This document shows positions 6,519-15,857 of a stretch of 51,907 nt of DNA, piece by piece (the stretch's first letter is position 1; each line of letters begins with the position of its first letter). A program made the translations under genes and the position numbers. Below the pieces are notes generated by a model. It was not told the DNA's origin and did not search any database. It saw only the letters and a list, made by a program, of their open reading frames with translations. This DNA comes from Gammaproteobacteria bacterium. GTDB taxonomy: Bacteria > Pseudomonadota > Gammaproteobacteria > SZUA-229. The stretch is from contig JALWPK010000195.1 in assembly GCA_026995045.1 (NCBI GenBank), positions 1 through 51,907 of the forward strand, written 5' to 3'.

Positions 6519-7823
6519 ATGAATGTGGTGATGATAGGCTCGGGTTATGTCGGGCTGGTGTCCGGCGCATGTTTCGCCGAGTTTGGCGCCAGCGTAACCT
6601 GTGTCGACAAGGACGAATCGAAAATCGACGCGCTGCTCGAAGGTGGCATACCGATTTATGAGCCGGGTCTGGACGATCTGGTCGCCAAAAATGTGAAAGC
6701 CGGCCGGCTCGGGTTTTCAACCGACCTGAAAGGCCACGTTGCCGGTGCGGATCTGGTGTTCATTGCCGTCGGCACGCCCACACGTCGTGGCGACGGCCAT
6801 GCGGATTTGCAATATGTGTATGCCGCCGCCAAAGAACTAGCTGGTTATCTGAAGGGATACACTGTCATCGTCGACAAGTCCACGGTGCCGGTCGGCACCG
6901 CCCGGCAGGTGGAGCGCATTGTGCGGCAAACCAATCCCGATGCTGATTTCGATGTGGCCTCAAACCCCGAGTTTTTACGCGAAGGCTCCGCAATCGGCGA
7001 TTTCATGCGGCCGGATCGGGTGGTGCTGGGAGTGGAATCGGAACGCGCCGAAGCCCGCTTGCGCGAACTGTATCGACCGCTTAATTTGATAGAAGCGCCG
7101 ATTCACGTGACCAATCTGGAGAGCGCCGAGTTAATCAAATACGCGTCCAATGCTTTCCTGGCCACCAAGATCAGTTTCATTAACGAAATGTCGCAATTGT
7201 GCGAAAAAGTCGGTGCCGATGTGCACTCGGTCGCCAAGGGCATGGGGCTGGATGGCCGTATCGGTAAAAAGTTTTTGCACGCCGGGCCGGGGTATGGCGG
7301 ATCGTGTTTCCCCAAGGATACACTGGCGCTGATTCGCATTGCGCAGGAACATGGCGCTTCCTGCCGCATCGTCGAATCCGTGGTTGAAGTCAACGCAGCG
7401 CAGAAAGCCAGAATGGTCGCCAAAATACGCGATGCGCTAGGTGGTTCCGAGTCTGGCAAAAAAATCGCCGTGCTGGGTCTGACCTTCAAACCTGAGACAG
7501 ACGACATGCGCGACTCGCCGTCGCTTGCGATACTACCGGCTTTGGCCGACAAGGGCGCCAATATTTCCGCTCACGATCCGGAAGGCATGGAAGAAGCCAA
7601 AAAACTGCTGCCGGAATCGATTCGCTACTGCGATAGCATCGATGATGCTGTGGGCGGCGCGGATGCCGTCGTGTTAATGACAGAATGGAACCAGTACCGC
7701 GGACTGGACCTCGGCAAGCTGAAGAGCCAGATGCAGGGCGACATATTTGTGGACTTGCGTAATGTTTACGAAAAATCCATGATGGAGCGTGAGGGTTTTA
7801 AATATTATTGCGTAGGAAGATGA
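6519..7823 (+). CDS. ugd: UDP-glucose 6-dehydrogenase
   Basis: Oxidises UDP-glucose to UDP-glucuronate with two NAD. The N-terminal Rossmann motif is IGSGYVGLVSGACFAEFG and the catalytic cysteine is in GPGYGGSCFPKDT, both diagnostic of the UGDH family. The C-terminal domain shows VLGLTFKPETDDMRDSPS. Length 434 is normal. It differs from the dehydrogenase at 4927 in its cysteine region (GGSCFPKD versus GGHCIPID), so the two are not duplicates. The UDP-glucuronate epimerase downstream (7977) would use its product. The preceding gap holds repeats, so it may be transcribed by read-through. Confidence 0.95.
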   Translation: MNVVMIGSGYVGLVSGACFAEFGASVTCVDKDESKIDALLEGGIPIYEPGLDDLVAKNVKAGRLGFSTDLKGHVAGADLVFIAVGTPTRRGDGHADLQYVYAAAKELAGYLKGYTVIVDKSTVPVGTARQVERIVRQTNPDADFDVASNPEFLREGSAIGDFMRPDRVVLGVESERAEARLRELYRPLNLIEAPIHVTNLESAELIKYASNAFLATKISFINEMSQLCEKVGADVHSVAKGMGLDGRIGKKFLHAGPGYGGSCFPKDTLALIRIAQEHGASCRIVESVVEVNAAQKARMVAKIRDALGGSESGKKIAVLGLTFKPETDDMRDSPSLAILPALADKGANISAHDPEGMEEAKKLLPESIRYCDSIDDAVGGADAVVLMTEWNQYRGLDLGKLKSQMQGDIFVDLRNVYEKSMMEREGFKYYCVGR

Positions 7824-7836
7824 TGTTTGTTGTCCT

Positions 7837-7922
7837 GTCATTACGAGCGGAGCGAAGTAATCTCGAGCATCAAACCGAGAAGTCGGGTGTGTTAACAAAG
7901 TCGGAGCGGCTTCAGTCGCGAA
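7837..7922. repeat. Uninterrupted palindromic repeat and single REP-like copy
   Basis: GTCATTACGAGCGGAGCGAA and the following AGTAATCTCGAG (7837-7867) match the 6312 repeat without the 70-nt insertion, making it the empty-site counterpart. GGAGCGGCTTCAGTCGCGAA (7903-7922) is a single copy of the REP-like sequence paired at 1493-1580. Confidence 0.7.
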
Positions 7923-7976
7923 GTGCTGGCAGCAAATTACAGCATATGAAACATATGCAACGAGTCAAATGACATT

Positions 7977-8984
7977 ATGAAAATTCTGGTAACAGGCGTA
8001 GCTGGCTTCATCGGCATGAGTGTCGCCAGGGCATTGCTCGAACGTGGTGACGAGGTGGTTGGCATTGACAACATCAACGACTACTACGATGTACAGCTCA
8101 AATACGACCGCCTGAAACAAATCGAGGATTATGACAATTTTACTTTCATCAAAATGGACATCGCTGACCGCGATACCATGGAAGAGCTGTTCAAAACCCA
8201 AAACTTCCAGCGCGTATTCAATTCGGCAGCCCAAGCAGGTGTGCGCTATTCATTGCAAAATCCACACGCGTATGTCGACAGCAATCTGGTGGGTTTCGTC
8301 AACATACTCGAAGGTTGCCGCCATAATGGGGTCGAGCATCTGGTCTACGCCAGCAGCTCCAGCGTATACGGCGCAAATACCAGTATGCCGTTCAGCGTTC
8401 ATGACAACGTTGATCACCAGGTCAGTCTGTACGCCGCCACCAAAAAGTCCAACGAGCTGATGGCGCACACCTACAGCCATCTCTACAACATACCGACAAC
8501 GGGTTTGCGGTTTTTCACCGTCTACGGTCCCTGGGGCAGGCCGGATATGTCTCCGTCACTGTTCACTGGCGCCATACTGCGCGGAGAACCCATTAATGTA
8601 TTCAATGAAGGCAAAATGCAGCGCGACTTCACCTACATCGACGACATCGTTGAAGGCGTCGTGCGCGTAATCGACAAGGTCGCGACCCCCAATCCGGATT
8701 ATGACAGCAATAAGCCTGACCCAGGCACATCCTTTGCGCCGTATCGCGTCTACAACATCGGCAACAACGATGTGGTGCAGTTGATGGATTTCATCGAAAC
8801 GATTGAAAACACTGTCGGTAAAAAAGCTGAAAAAAACATGATGGGTATGCAGGATGGCGATGTGGTCGCCACCTATGCCAATATTGATGATTTAATGGAT
8901 GCAGTAGGCTTCAAGCCGTCTACGTCACTCAAGGAAGGAATTCAGAAATTTGTGGACTGGTATAGAGAGTATCATAGTCTATGA
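7977..8984 (+). CDS. UDP-glucuronate 4-epimerase (NAD-dependent SDR)
   Basis: Probably interconverts UDP-glucuronate and UDP-galacturonate. The N-terminal TGVAGFIGMSVARALL binds NAD; GIDNINDYYDVQLKYDRL is a hallmark stretch of bacterial UDP-GlcA epimerases. The catalytic tyrosine/lysine are in YAATKKSNELM, and GLRFFTVYGPWGRPDMS is also family-typical. Length 335 is as expected. It directly follows ugd, which supplies its substrate. Confidence in the epimerase class is high; substrate choice rests on family resemblance and neighbour. Confidence 0.9.
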   Translation: MKILVTGVAGFIGMSVARALLERGDEVVGIDNINDYYDVQLKYDRLKQIEDYDNFTFIKMDIADRDTMEELFKTQNFQRVFNSAAQAGVRYSLQNPHAYVDSNLVGFVNILEGCRHNGVEHLVYASSSSVYGANTSMPFSVHDNVDHQVSLYAATKKSNELMAHTYSHLYNIPTTGLRFFTVYGPWGRPDMSPSLFTGAILRGEPINVFNEGKMQRDFTYIDDIVEGVVRVIDKVATPNPDYDSNKPDPGTSFAPYRVYNIGNNDVVQLMDFIETIENTVGKKAEKNMMGMQDGDVVATYANIDDLMDAVGFKPSTSLKEGIQKFVDWYREYHSL

Positions 8985-9054
8985 TTAATAAAACGCTGAT
9001 CGCATTGGGAAAATACGAGGCATTTGATGAACATACAAAAACTAGGGTATTAAA

Positions 9055-10143
9055 ATGAAAAAAGTAGCACTGATTACAGGTATTACAGGTCAGGATGGCG
9101 CGTATCTTGCCGAGTTTCTGCTTAACAAGGGTTATGAGGTACATGGCATCAAGCGTCGATCATCATCGTTTAATACAGATCGAATTGATCATCTCTACCA
9201 GGATCCACATGAAAAAGAACAGCGGTTTTTCCTGCATTATGGCGATTTGACTGATTCCATGAGTCTGGTGCGTGTGATTCAGCAGGTTCGGCCTGATGAG
9301 ATATACAATCTGGGCGCCCAAAGCCACGTCGCGGTCTCATTCGAAAGCCCGGAATACACGGCTGATGCTGTGGGTATTGGAGCGCTACGTATACTGGATG
9401 CAATTCGCATATCCGGGCTTGAAAACAAAACGCGCTACTATCAGGCATCCACATCCGAACTGTATGGCAAGGTTCAGGAAATTCCGCAGAAAGAAACCAC
9501 CCCGTTCTATCCGCGTTCACCCTATGCGGCTGCCAAACTGTATGCCTATTGGATAACCGTTAACTATCGAGAAGCCTACGGCATCTACGCTTGTAACGGT
9601 ATTCTGTTCAATCATGAGTCTCCTATTCGTGGTGAAACCTTTGTTACCAGAAAAATTACTCGCGCCATTGCCCGCATCAAACTGGGTTTGCAGGACAAGC
9701 TGTACCTCGGCAACCTGAGCGCCAGGCGCGACTGGGGGCATGCCAAGGACTATGTGGAAATGCAATGGTTGATGCTGCAACAGGAACAGCCCGAAGACTT
9801 TGTGATAGCAACAGGGGTGCAATATTCCGTGCGTGATTTTGTAAACAAGACAGCAAAAGCTGTTGATATTGAGATCGAATGGCAAGGTGAAGGCGTTGAT
9901 GAAAAAGGCTATGACAAAGCCACAGATAAATGTATTGTAGAAGTCGATCCACGTTACTTCCGCCCAACAGAGGTTGAGACCCTGCTTGGCGACCCGACTA
10001 AAGCCAAAGAGAAGCTGGGCTGGACGCCAAAAATTACCCTGGACGAAATGGTCAGGGAGATGGTTGAGCACGACATGATGATCGCCAAACGTGATGCCTT
10101 GTGTGAGAGTGAAGGATACAGAACCAACAGATACTATGAATAG
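9055..10143 (+). CDS. gmd: GDP-mannose 4,6-dehydratase
   Basis: Converts GDP-mannose to GDP-4-keto-6-deoxymannose, the first step to GDP-fucose (or GDP-rhamnose/perosamine). Motifs: [16 protein letters not shown] (NADP site), [19 protein letters not shown], catalytic YxxxK in [12 protein letters not shown], and [18 protein letters not shown]. The 362-residue length fits. It precedes the GDP-fucose synthase gene at 10300, which fixes the pathway as fucose. A 71-base gap after the previous gene contains no other feature. Confidence 0.96.
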   Translation: MKKVALITGITGQDGAYLAEFLLNKGYEVHGIKRRSSSFNTDRIDHLYQDPHEKEQRFFLHYGDLTDSMSLVRVIQQVRPDEIYNLGAQSHVAVSFESPEYTADAVGIGALRILDAIRISGLENKTRYYQASTSELYGKVQEIPQKETTPFYPRSPYAAAKLYAYWITVNYREAYGIYACNGILFNHESPIRGETFVTRKITRAIARIKLGLQDKLYLGNLSARRDWGHAKDYVEMQWLMLQQEQPEDFVIATGVQYSVRDFVNKTAKAVDIEIEWQGEGVDEKGYDKATDKCIVEVDPRYFRPTEVETLLGDPTKAKEKLGWTPKITLDEMVREMVEHDMMIAKRDALCESEGYRTNRYYE

Positions 10144-10168
10144 CACGAAGGAAACACTGGTTAACGTG

Positions 10169-10250
10169 TCATTGCGAGGAGTAAAGCGACGCGGCAATCT
10201 CAAACAGTTTGATTTTATGGCGCGTGATTGCTTCGTTTCACTCGCAGTGA
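10169..10250. repeat. Inverted pair of CATTGCGAG-type repeats
   Basis: TCATTGCGAGGAGTAAAGCG continuing to GGCAATCT (10169-10200) faces its diverged reverse complement GATTGCTTCG..CTCGCAGTGA (10226-10250). Transcribed, it would form a long hairpin between gmd and fcl. It belongs to the same family as the repeats at 6312-6462 and 7837. Confidence 0.65.
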
Positions 10251-10299
10251 TAGCAGCTTTGTATTAATCAGGGTATCCCTAACTATAAGGTATTGAAAC

Positions 10300-11241
10300 A
10301 TGAATAAAGACGACAAAATCTATGTCGCTGGCCATCGTGGGCTGGTTGGTAGCGCCATCGTGCGAAACCTTGAGGCCAATGGCTACAGTAATATTCTATG
10401 CCGAACCAGCAAGGAGCTCGACCTGAAAAATCAGGCGGCAGTTGATGTATTTTTTGCAGAAGAAAAACCTGACTATGTTTTTCTGGCAGCTGCGAAAGTC
10501 GGCGGCATACACGCAAACGACACCTATCCTGTGGACTTTATCCGCGATAATCTGCAAATCCAGACCAATGTGATAGATGCTGCCTGGCGAAACAGCGTAA
10601 AAAAACTATTATTCCTTGGCTCCTCATGTATTTACCCCAAGTTCGCGCCACAGCCCATGAAAGAAGAATACCTGCTGACCGGCGAGCTCGAGCCAACCAA
10701 TGAATGGTACGCAGTTGCAAAAATTGCAGGCATAAAAATGTGTCAGGCCTACAAAAAGCAGTACGGTTTCAATGCGATTTCAATTATGCCGACCAATCTG
10801 TATGGTCCGGGTGATAACTTTAATCTGGAAAACTCTCACGTGCTGCCGGCGCTTATCCGAAAATTTCATGATGCGAAAGAGCGTGGCGACAAAACTGTTG
10901 AGGTATGGGGGACTGGCTCGCCACGCCGCGAGTTTTTACATGTGGATGACATGGCGGATGCTAGTATTTACCTGATGAATAAATATGATGATATGCGGTT
11001 TGTCAACGTGGGTGTGGGTGAGGATGTAACCATCCGCGAACTTGCTGAAACAGTAAAAGTCGTTGTGGGTTTTGAAGGTGAGTTGAGATTTGATACAAGT
11101 AAACCTGATGGCACGCCGCGAAAATTACTCGATATAGAAAACCTTAAGAAAACCGGATGGCAGGCTTCTATTCCACTGGAAGAAGGTGTTTCTAGTACCT
11201 ATCAATGGTATCTAGACAATATTGACAGTTTCAGGCAGTAA
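10300..11241 (+). CDS. fcl: GDP-L-fucose synthase
   Basis: A dual 3,5-epimerase/4-reductase that finishes GDP-L-fucose using NADPH. The N-terminal motif is [15 protein letters not shown]; the catalytic Tyr/Lys are in [30 protein letters not shown] and [11 protein letters not shown] are typical of the family. At 313 residues it is full length. It follows gmd with a repeat-filled gap of 156 bases that could reduce or uncouple expression. Confidence 0.96.
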   Translation: MNKDDKIYVAGHRGLVGSAIVRNLEANGYSNILCRTSKELDLKNQAAVDVFFAEEKPDYVFLAAAKVGGIHANDTYPVDFIRDNLQIQTNVIDAAWRNSVKKLLFLGSSCIYPKFAPQPMKEEYLLTGELEPTNEWYAVAKIAGIKMCQAYKKQYGFNAISIMPTNLYGPGDNFNLENSHVLPALIRKFHDAKERGDKTVEVWGTGSPRREFLHVDDMADASIYLMNKYDDMRFVNVGVGEDVTIRELAETVKVVVGFEGELRFDTSKPDGTPRKLLDIENLKKTGWQASIPLEEGVSSTYQWYLDNIDSFRQ

Positions 11242-11295
11242 TAGCGAAGTTTTATAGCAGGCGTTCAGCTTATTGTCGTATGCCGGATAACTACT

Positions 11296-12069
11296 ATGTT
11301 AAATACTAAAGATCGTTTCAAAATCCTGGATTGTGAAATATCTCCGGCAACCACAGATTCAGCACTGGAGGCCGTTTCTCAACGTATACAGGATAAATCC
11401 GGCGGCTATATCTGCTTCTCCAATGTGCACACGGTTGTTACATCAAGAAAAGATTTAAAACTGCGAGAAAGCACAAACGGTTCCTTTCTTTCACTTCCTG
11501 ATGGCAAGCCACTTTCAGTTTATGCCAGAAAAAAAGGGTATTCTCAGGTTGAGCAGGTGGCAGGTCCGGATTTTATGCCACTGTGCATTGAGAGATTTCC
11601 GGATGCGCGTCATTTTTTTTACGGTTCTACTGATAAAGTACTGAAAAAGCTAAAGGAAAACCTCCGGCGGCAGAATCCGTCTATTAATATCGCTGGTATG
11701 TATTCGCCACCATTTCGCCACCTGAATCAGGATGAGCTAGACAAAATACATCAGATGATAAACGAATCCAGGCCCGATTTTATCTGGGTTGGCCTCGGTG
11801 CCCCCAAACAGGAGATATGGATGATGGAAAACTTTGATGCCTTGAAGCCTGCCATACTGTTTGGTGTGGGTGCGGCTTTTGACTTTCATGCAGGGCTGTT
11901 GCAAAGATGTCCAAAATGGATGCAGAAATCCGGGCTTGAATGGTTTTACCGGTTTATAAAAGAACCAAAAAGATTGTGGAAGCGCTATCTGGTAACAAAT
12001 ACGAGCTTTTTATTTCACCTCGCTCGTGAAGAACTGATAGCAGGAATTTATAAGCCTAAAGGCCAATGA
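11296..12069 (+). CDS. WecG/TagA/CpsF family glycosyltransferase
   Basis: A GT26-family membrane-associated transferase. Relatives add ManNAcA or ManNAc to the first, undecaprenyl-linked sugar. Typical motifs: CFSNVHTVV, LPDGKPLSVYARKKG, VAGPDFMPLC, and the signature FIWVGLGAPKQEIWM. The length of 257 residues is normal. Together with the WecA-like transferase at 24381 it probably adds the second sugar of the repeat unit; a HexNAcA made by the 4001/4927 pair is a possible donor (inference). Confidence 0.9.
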   Translation: MLNTKDRFKILDCEISPATTDSALEAVSQRIQDKSGGYICFSNVHTVVTSRKDLKLRESTNGSFLSLPDGKPLSVYARKKGYSQVEQVAGPDFMPLCIERFPDARHFFYGSTDKVLKKLKENLRRQNPSINIAGMYSPPFRHLNQDELDKIHQMINESRPDFIWVGLGAPKQEIWMMENFDALKPAILFGVGAAFDFHAGLLQRCPKWMQKSGLEWFYRFIKEPKRLWKRYLVTNTSFLFHLAREELIAGIYKPKGQ

Positions 12070-12102
12070 GTACGGGCTGTGATATTTGTATGTTGTATAT
12101 AG

Positions 12103-13470
12103 ATGAATATTGCTAACAAGAAAAGGAAAACATCCAGTCTGCAGCTGGATATATTGAGAAATATATTCAGTGAGCTAGATCGCAGGGGTGTAACCTTTGC
12201 AATGATACATGGTCGTGATATCTTCAATGGCAATACATCGATATCAGATGTTGATATTGTTTTTGATGAATCACCCACAAAAACACTTTCGTCTATTCTT
12301 TATGAGATGCAGAGAAAAGGCGCTTTCAGAATTGTTCAGTGTCTGCATTACGATGTTTCAGAGTGTTATTATTACATTCTGTCAATAAACGATGAAGAAC
12401 GAATATCATTCCTGCACCTGGACTGCATGTATGATCCTGCCGGAATAAACGGCTATTTTTTCCCGGCGCCTGAACTATTAGTCAACTTGAGGAAAGATAA
12501 CGAAGTACCTTCACCGTCAATTGCCGCTGAGTTTTTGTACCTTGTTATAAAAAAGGCGCGAAAAGGAAAACTTGACCGGGCCACTAAATCAGATATTGAA
12601 ACACTTTTCTCCTTTGACAGAAGTGCTTGCCTGGGGCTGCTTGCAAAATATCTTGACCCGGAAGCTGTAGCGAAGATTGTCGCGTATATTGAAAATGGCA
12701 CCATGGATGAACCAGGTGCCCTTGAGGAGATACACCGGCAGTGGCAACAGCATGGGCCTGCCAGAAAGACAAGTATCCGGATAAGGCGCCTGGCTCATGA
12801 TGTCATCAGGAAAATACACCGCATAATAAAACCAAGCGGTATTTTTATCGTTTTTCTGGGGCCGGACGGATCTGGAAAATCGACTATCGCTGAAGGTGTT
12901 CTCGCAAAAAGTTACGATGGCTTCAGGAAAACATTCCACTTTCACTGGCGGCCTGAACTTTTGCCACGCCCCGGGGGCAAGCATAAGTCCTCAGACCATG
13001 ATGGCGCACCTGAGCCCGCTCTGGAATCCAAGTACGGCCTGTTTATGTCGCTGATTCGCTTTTCTTATTACTATGGCGATTTTATCCTGGGATACTGGAT
13101 AAGGATCTACCCCAGGAAGGCAGCTACTTCACTTGTTATTGGCGAACGCTATTATTACGATATTCTTGTTCATCCGGAAAGATACGGGTTTTCCTTACCT
13201 GCGTGGGTTTATCGGGTGCTTATATATTTTGTGCCGAAACCAGATATGACCATATTACTGTCTAATGAAGCGGAAGTGATCGCTGAAAGAAAGGATGAGC
13301 TTCCTGTTGAGGAAATAAGACGACAATTAAATGCATACAGAGAAGTGATAAGACTTGCAGGTAACGGGATAGAAATCAGGACTGAAGGAAGTATTGATGA
13401 CGTTGTTCAGAATGTTTCGCAGACAGTGCTTAACAAAACTGCAGATAAAAACCGGTGTTGTGACTCATGA
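12103..13470 (+). CDS. Two-domain protein: nucleotidyltransferase-like N-terminus, thymidylate-kinase-like C-terminus
   Basis: The N-terminal ~200 residues resemble nucleotidyltransferase-fold proteins, with IHGRDIFNGNTSISDVDIVF carrying an SDVD pattern where the metal-binding D-x-D would be. The C-terminal ~210 residues are a P-loop kinase: Walker A in FLGPDGSGKSTIAEGVL (about 244-260) and a lid region ERYYYDILVHPERYGF, resembling thymidylate kinases. Both domains look intact. It overlaps the next ORF by 4 bases. Similar kinase-like proteins occur in EPS loci, but substrate and role are unknown; phosphorylation of a sugar or lipid carrier is only a guess. Confidence 0.7.
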   Translation: MNIANKKRKTSSLQLDILRNIFSELDRRGVTFAMIHGRDIFNGNTSISDVDIVFDESPTKTLSSILYEMQRKGAFRIVQCLHYDVSECYYYILSINDEERISFLHLDCMYDPAGINGYFFPAPELLVNLRKDNEVPSPSIAAEFLYLVIKKARKGKLDRATKSDIETLFSFDRSACLGLLAKYLDPEAVAKIVAYIENGTMDEPGALEEIHRQWQQHGPARKTSIRIRRLAHDVIRKIHRIIKPSGIFIVFLGPDGSGKSTIAEGVLAKSYDGFRKTFHFHWRPELLPRPGGKHKSSDHDGAPEPALESKYGLFMSLIRFSYYYGDFILGYWIRIYPRKAATSLVIGERYYYDILVHPERYGFSLPAWVYRVLIYFVPKPDMTILLSNEAEVIAERKDELPVEEIRRQLNAYREVIRLAGNGIEIRTEGSIDDVVQNVSQTVLNKTADKNRCCDS

Positions 13471-15845
13471 CATCGGGAAAATGTAATTATGCGGCTCTGC
13501 CTGCCGGAAAATCTCCCCGAATCTGTTTCAATCCATGCTCTCATGAGAGCATAAAATCCGCTTTTGATCTGTACCGCCCACATTCTATCAAGGGAAAACT
13601 GTTCAGATTGGCAGGTATTGTTCTTTCCTATACAGGATTGATTGCCCGCTTTAGTTTTTTTCGGGTAACTCCTGATGTTTCCGGCAGGCTGTCTGAATTT
13701 GACAGACAGCTTGAGGGGTCACTGGAATTGGGAGATATTACTACTGCCTACTTGCTTGGGACGCCAGGAAAGCACCAGAAGTGGATTGCTCGAATTTCAG
13801 CAAATAACAGAGTAACAGCTTACGCCAAGATTGCCTTTGCAAATGAGGCTGCTAAACAACTGGAAAACGAAGCGAAAGCACTCACCAGGCTGAAAGCATT
13901 CAGCAGTAAACATGCCCAGTTTCCCAGGCTCATCGCGTCAGTATTTTCAGATGACCTTTCTTTTATTGTGGTCTCAGGCCCTGAATCTGACGTTAGTAAA
14001 ACTTCACAGGTGAAGCTTGATAAGTCACTTGCAGAGTTCACAAGGGAGCTGGCGCTGCAGGGAAAGACTGCTGAGTGTCATGTAGATGAAATTCTTGATC
14101 GTGACTTCTCTATAAAAGGTAACCCGAGGATAGAGCTGGCTCGTCTGAGAATACGTGATTGGTTGGTCAAAACCTTACCCGGAGAAAAATATCAATGTAC
14201 TCTTTCTCACGGTGATTTTGCACCCTGGAATATTCTCACACAAACCAACAATAAACGCTTTGTTTTTGACTGGGAGTACAGCTTGGAAACATTGCCCGCG
14301 TTTTTTGATATTTTTCATTATACATTCATGCCCGCAATGCTTGTCGATAAAAAGGCACCGGTATTGGCGATTAATAGCTGTCTTGCCATGTGTCAGCAGG
14401 ACGGGTCTGTCGAATCGCTATCTTCAGACCTGACAATAAAAAGTGAGCATCTGTCAGCATATCTCGGTTTGTATCTCTGGAGCCTGCTTATCCGTCTTGC
14501 CAACACTCAGGAGGAAGTAACTGGTGACAATATATATAATTCAACGGTAGAGTACGTTATCAGGGCAATTGAGATCCTTAGCTTCAGATGTGGCCGGCGA
14601 AAAGACAAACCTGCGGTACTTGTTTCAGCCTATGCCTGTGATCCTGAGCATGGTTCTGAGCCCGGAGTTGGCTGGCAAATGGTTCAGGCAATATCCCGGA
14701 TTGCTGATGAGTGGGTAATAACCAGGAAGAACAACAGAGACAATATCGAACGTGAATTGCTGGCTACCAGGAATCTCCATGTTTATCTTTCAGCAATTGA
14801 CTTGCCACCCTGGCTTGGCTGGTGGAAAAAAGGGCAGCGGGGCGTACGTACTTACTATTACCTGTGGCAGTTAGTTGCTCTGTACCACTGTCGTAAGGAA
14901 CTCAGCCACAAGGACTTTGACATCGGACATCACGTTACTTTTGTCAATGACTGGCTATTTACCTTTTTTTCTCTATACAAACTTCCTTATATATGGGGGC
15001 CGATAGGTAGTCACCCAAAAATACCGTATGGTTTGACAATGAATTTTTCGACCTATCTGAAAGATACTGCTCGTTACCTGTTCCAGGGCTTTATGAGAAC
15101 TATCGATCCGCTTTTCTGGCTCAGTGCTATACGGGCAAGCAAAATCGTTGTGATTTCCAATGAGGCAAGAAACAGATGGCCGTTAATGCTGTTTAAAGGG
15201 AAGATTGAAGTTCATACAGGAATTGGCGTTGAAGAATTTACAGATATTACAGAACATGGACAGGCGCGCAAGAACAGCTCGACAACAAGAATACTGAGCG
15301 TCGGACGGCTTGTACCTATAAAAGGGTTTAATCTGGCAGTTGAGTCATTTTCCAGTGTCGAGTCTGATGCTGACCTGGAACTGGTTATCATAGGCAAGGG
15401 GCCTGACAAAGATAAATTGGAACAGCAGGTCAACAAAACCGGTATTGAGGCAAAGGTGCGCTTCATCGAGTGGTTGCCGCGAGATCAGGTAATGCAATGG
15501 TTTGCTACAGCAGACATTTTCCTTTTCCCCAGCTTTGAGGCGGGAGGAATGGTTGTTCTTGAGGCCATGAACCAGTCAGTACCGGTTATCTGTCTGGACT
15601 ATGCCGGTCCTGGCGCAATGGTTGATGAAACAAGCGGGATAAAAATACCCATAGGCTCAAAAAGAGATGTGGTCGCCGGCCTGTCTAGCGCTATAGGGGA
15701 ACTGGTTAATGATAAGGAAAAGTATGATGCATTGTCCCAGGGCGCCAGGGAAAAAGTAAGACAACAGTTTATGTGGGACCAGCGTTACAATATTGTGAAC
15801 AAATGGTATAGCGAAGTTGTAGCTGCGGCCGGCATGAGTAACTAA
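13467..15845 (+). CDS. Fusion: APH/choline-kinase-like domain plus GT4 glycosyltransferase
   Basis: 792 residues with two recognisable halves. Residues ~90-370 form a protein-kinase-like phosphotransferase: candidate lysine near 121, LENEAKAL, the catalytic loop SHGDFAPWNIL (HGD at 248-250, Asn 255) and FDWEYS (Asp 268). Residues ~385-792 are a GT4 transferase: VSAYACDPEHGSEPGVGWQM, VGRLVPIKGFNLAV, and FPSFEAGGMVVLEAMN with the E-x7-E type donor site. No stop or frameshift separates them. The ATG overlaps the upstream stop. A kinase acting on the same glycan or lipid-linked acceptor as the transferase is plausible but unproven. Confidence 0.8.
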   Translation: MTSGKCNYAALPAGKSPRICFNPCSHESIKSAFDLYRPHSIKGKLFRLAGIVLSYTGLIARFSFFRVTPDVSGRLSEFDRQLEGSLELGDITTAYLLGTPGKHQKWIARISANNRVTAYAKIAFANEAAKQLENEAKALTRLKAFSSKHAQFPRLIASVFSDDLSFIVVSGPESDVSKTSQVKLDKSLAEFTRELALQGKTAECHVDEILDRDFSIKGNPRIELARLRIRDWLVKTLPGEKYQCTLSHGDFAPWNILTQTNNKRFVFDWEYSLETLPAFFDIFHYTFMPAMLVDKKAPVLAINSCLAMCQQDGSVESLSSDLTIKSEHLSAYLGLYLWSLLIRLANTQEEVTGDNIYNSTVEYVIRAIEILSFRCGRRKDKPAVLVSAYACDPEHGSEPGVGWQMVQAISRIADEWVITRKNNRDNIERELLATRNLHVYLSAIDLPPWLGWWKKGQRGVRTYYYLWQLVALYHCRKELSHKDFDIGHHVTFVNDWLFTFFSLYKLPYIWGPIGSHPKIPYGLTMNFSTYLKDTARYLFQGFMRTIDPLFWLSAIRASKIVVISNEARNRWPLMLFKGKIEVHTGIGVEEFTDITEHGQARKNSSTTRILSVGRLVPIKGFNLAVESFSSVESDADLELVIIGKGPDKDKLEQQVNKTGIEAKVRFIEWLPRDQVMQWFATADIFLFPSFEAGGMVVLEAMNQSVPVICLDYAGPGAMVDETSGIKIPIGSKRDVVAGLSSAIGELVNDKEKYDALSQGAREKVRQQFMWDQRYNIVNKWYSEVVAAAGMSN

Positions 15846-15857
15846 CAGAGTAAAAAG

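Noticed and set aside
9517-10203. 228-codon open frame on the minus strand within gmd
   Set aside because: Lies wholly opposite a well-supported gene, has no family resemblance or ribosome binding site, and is composed as an antisense shadow.
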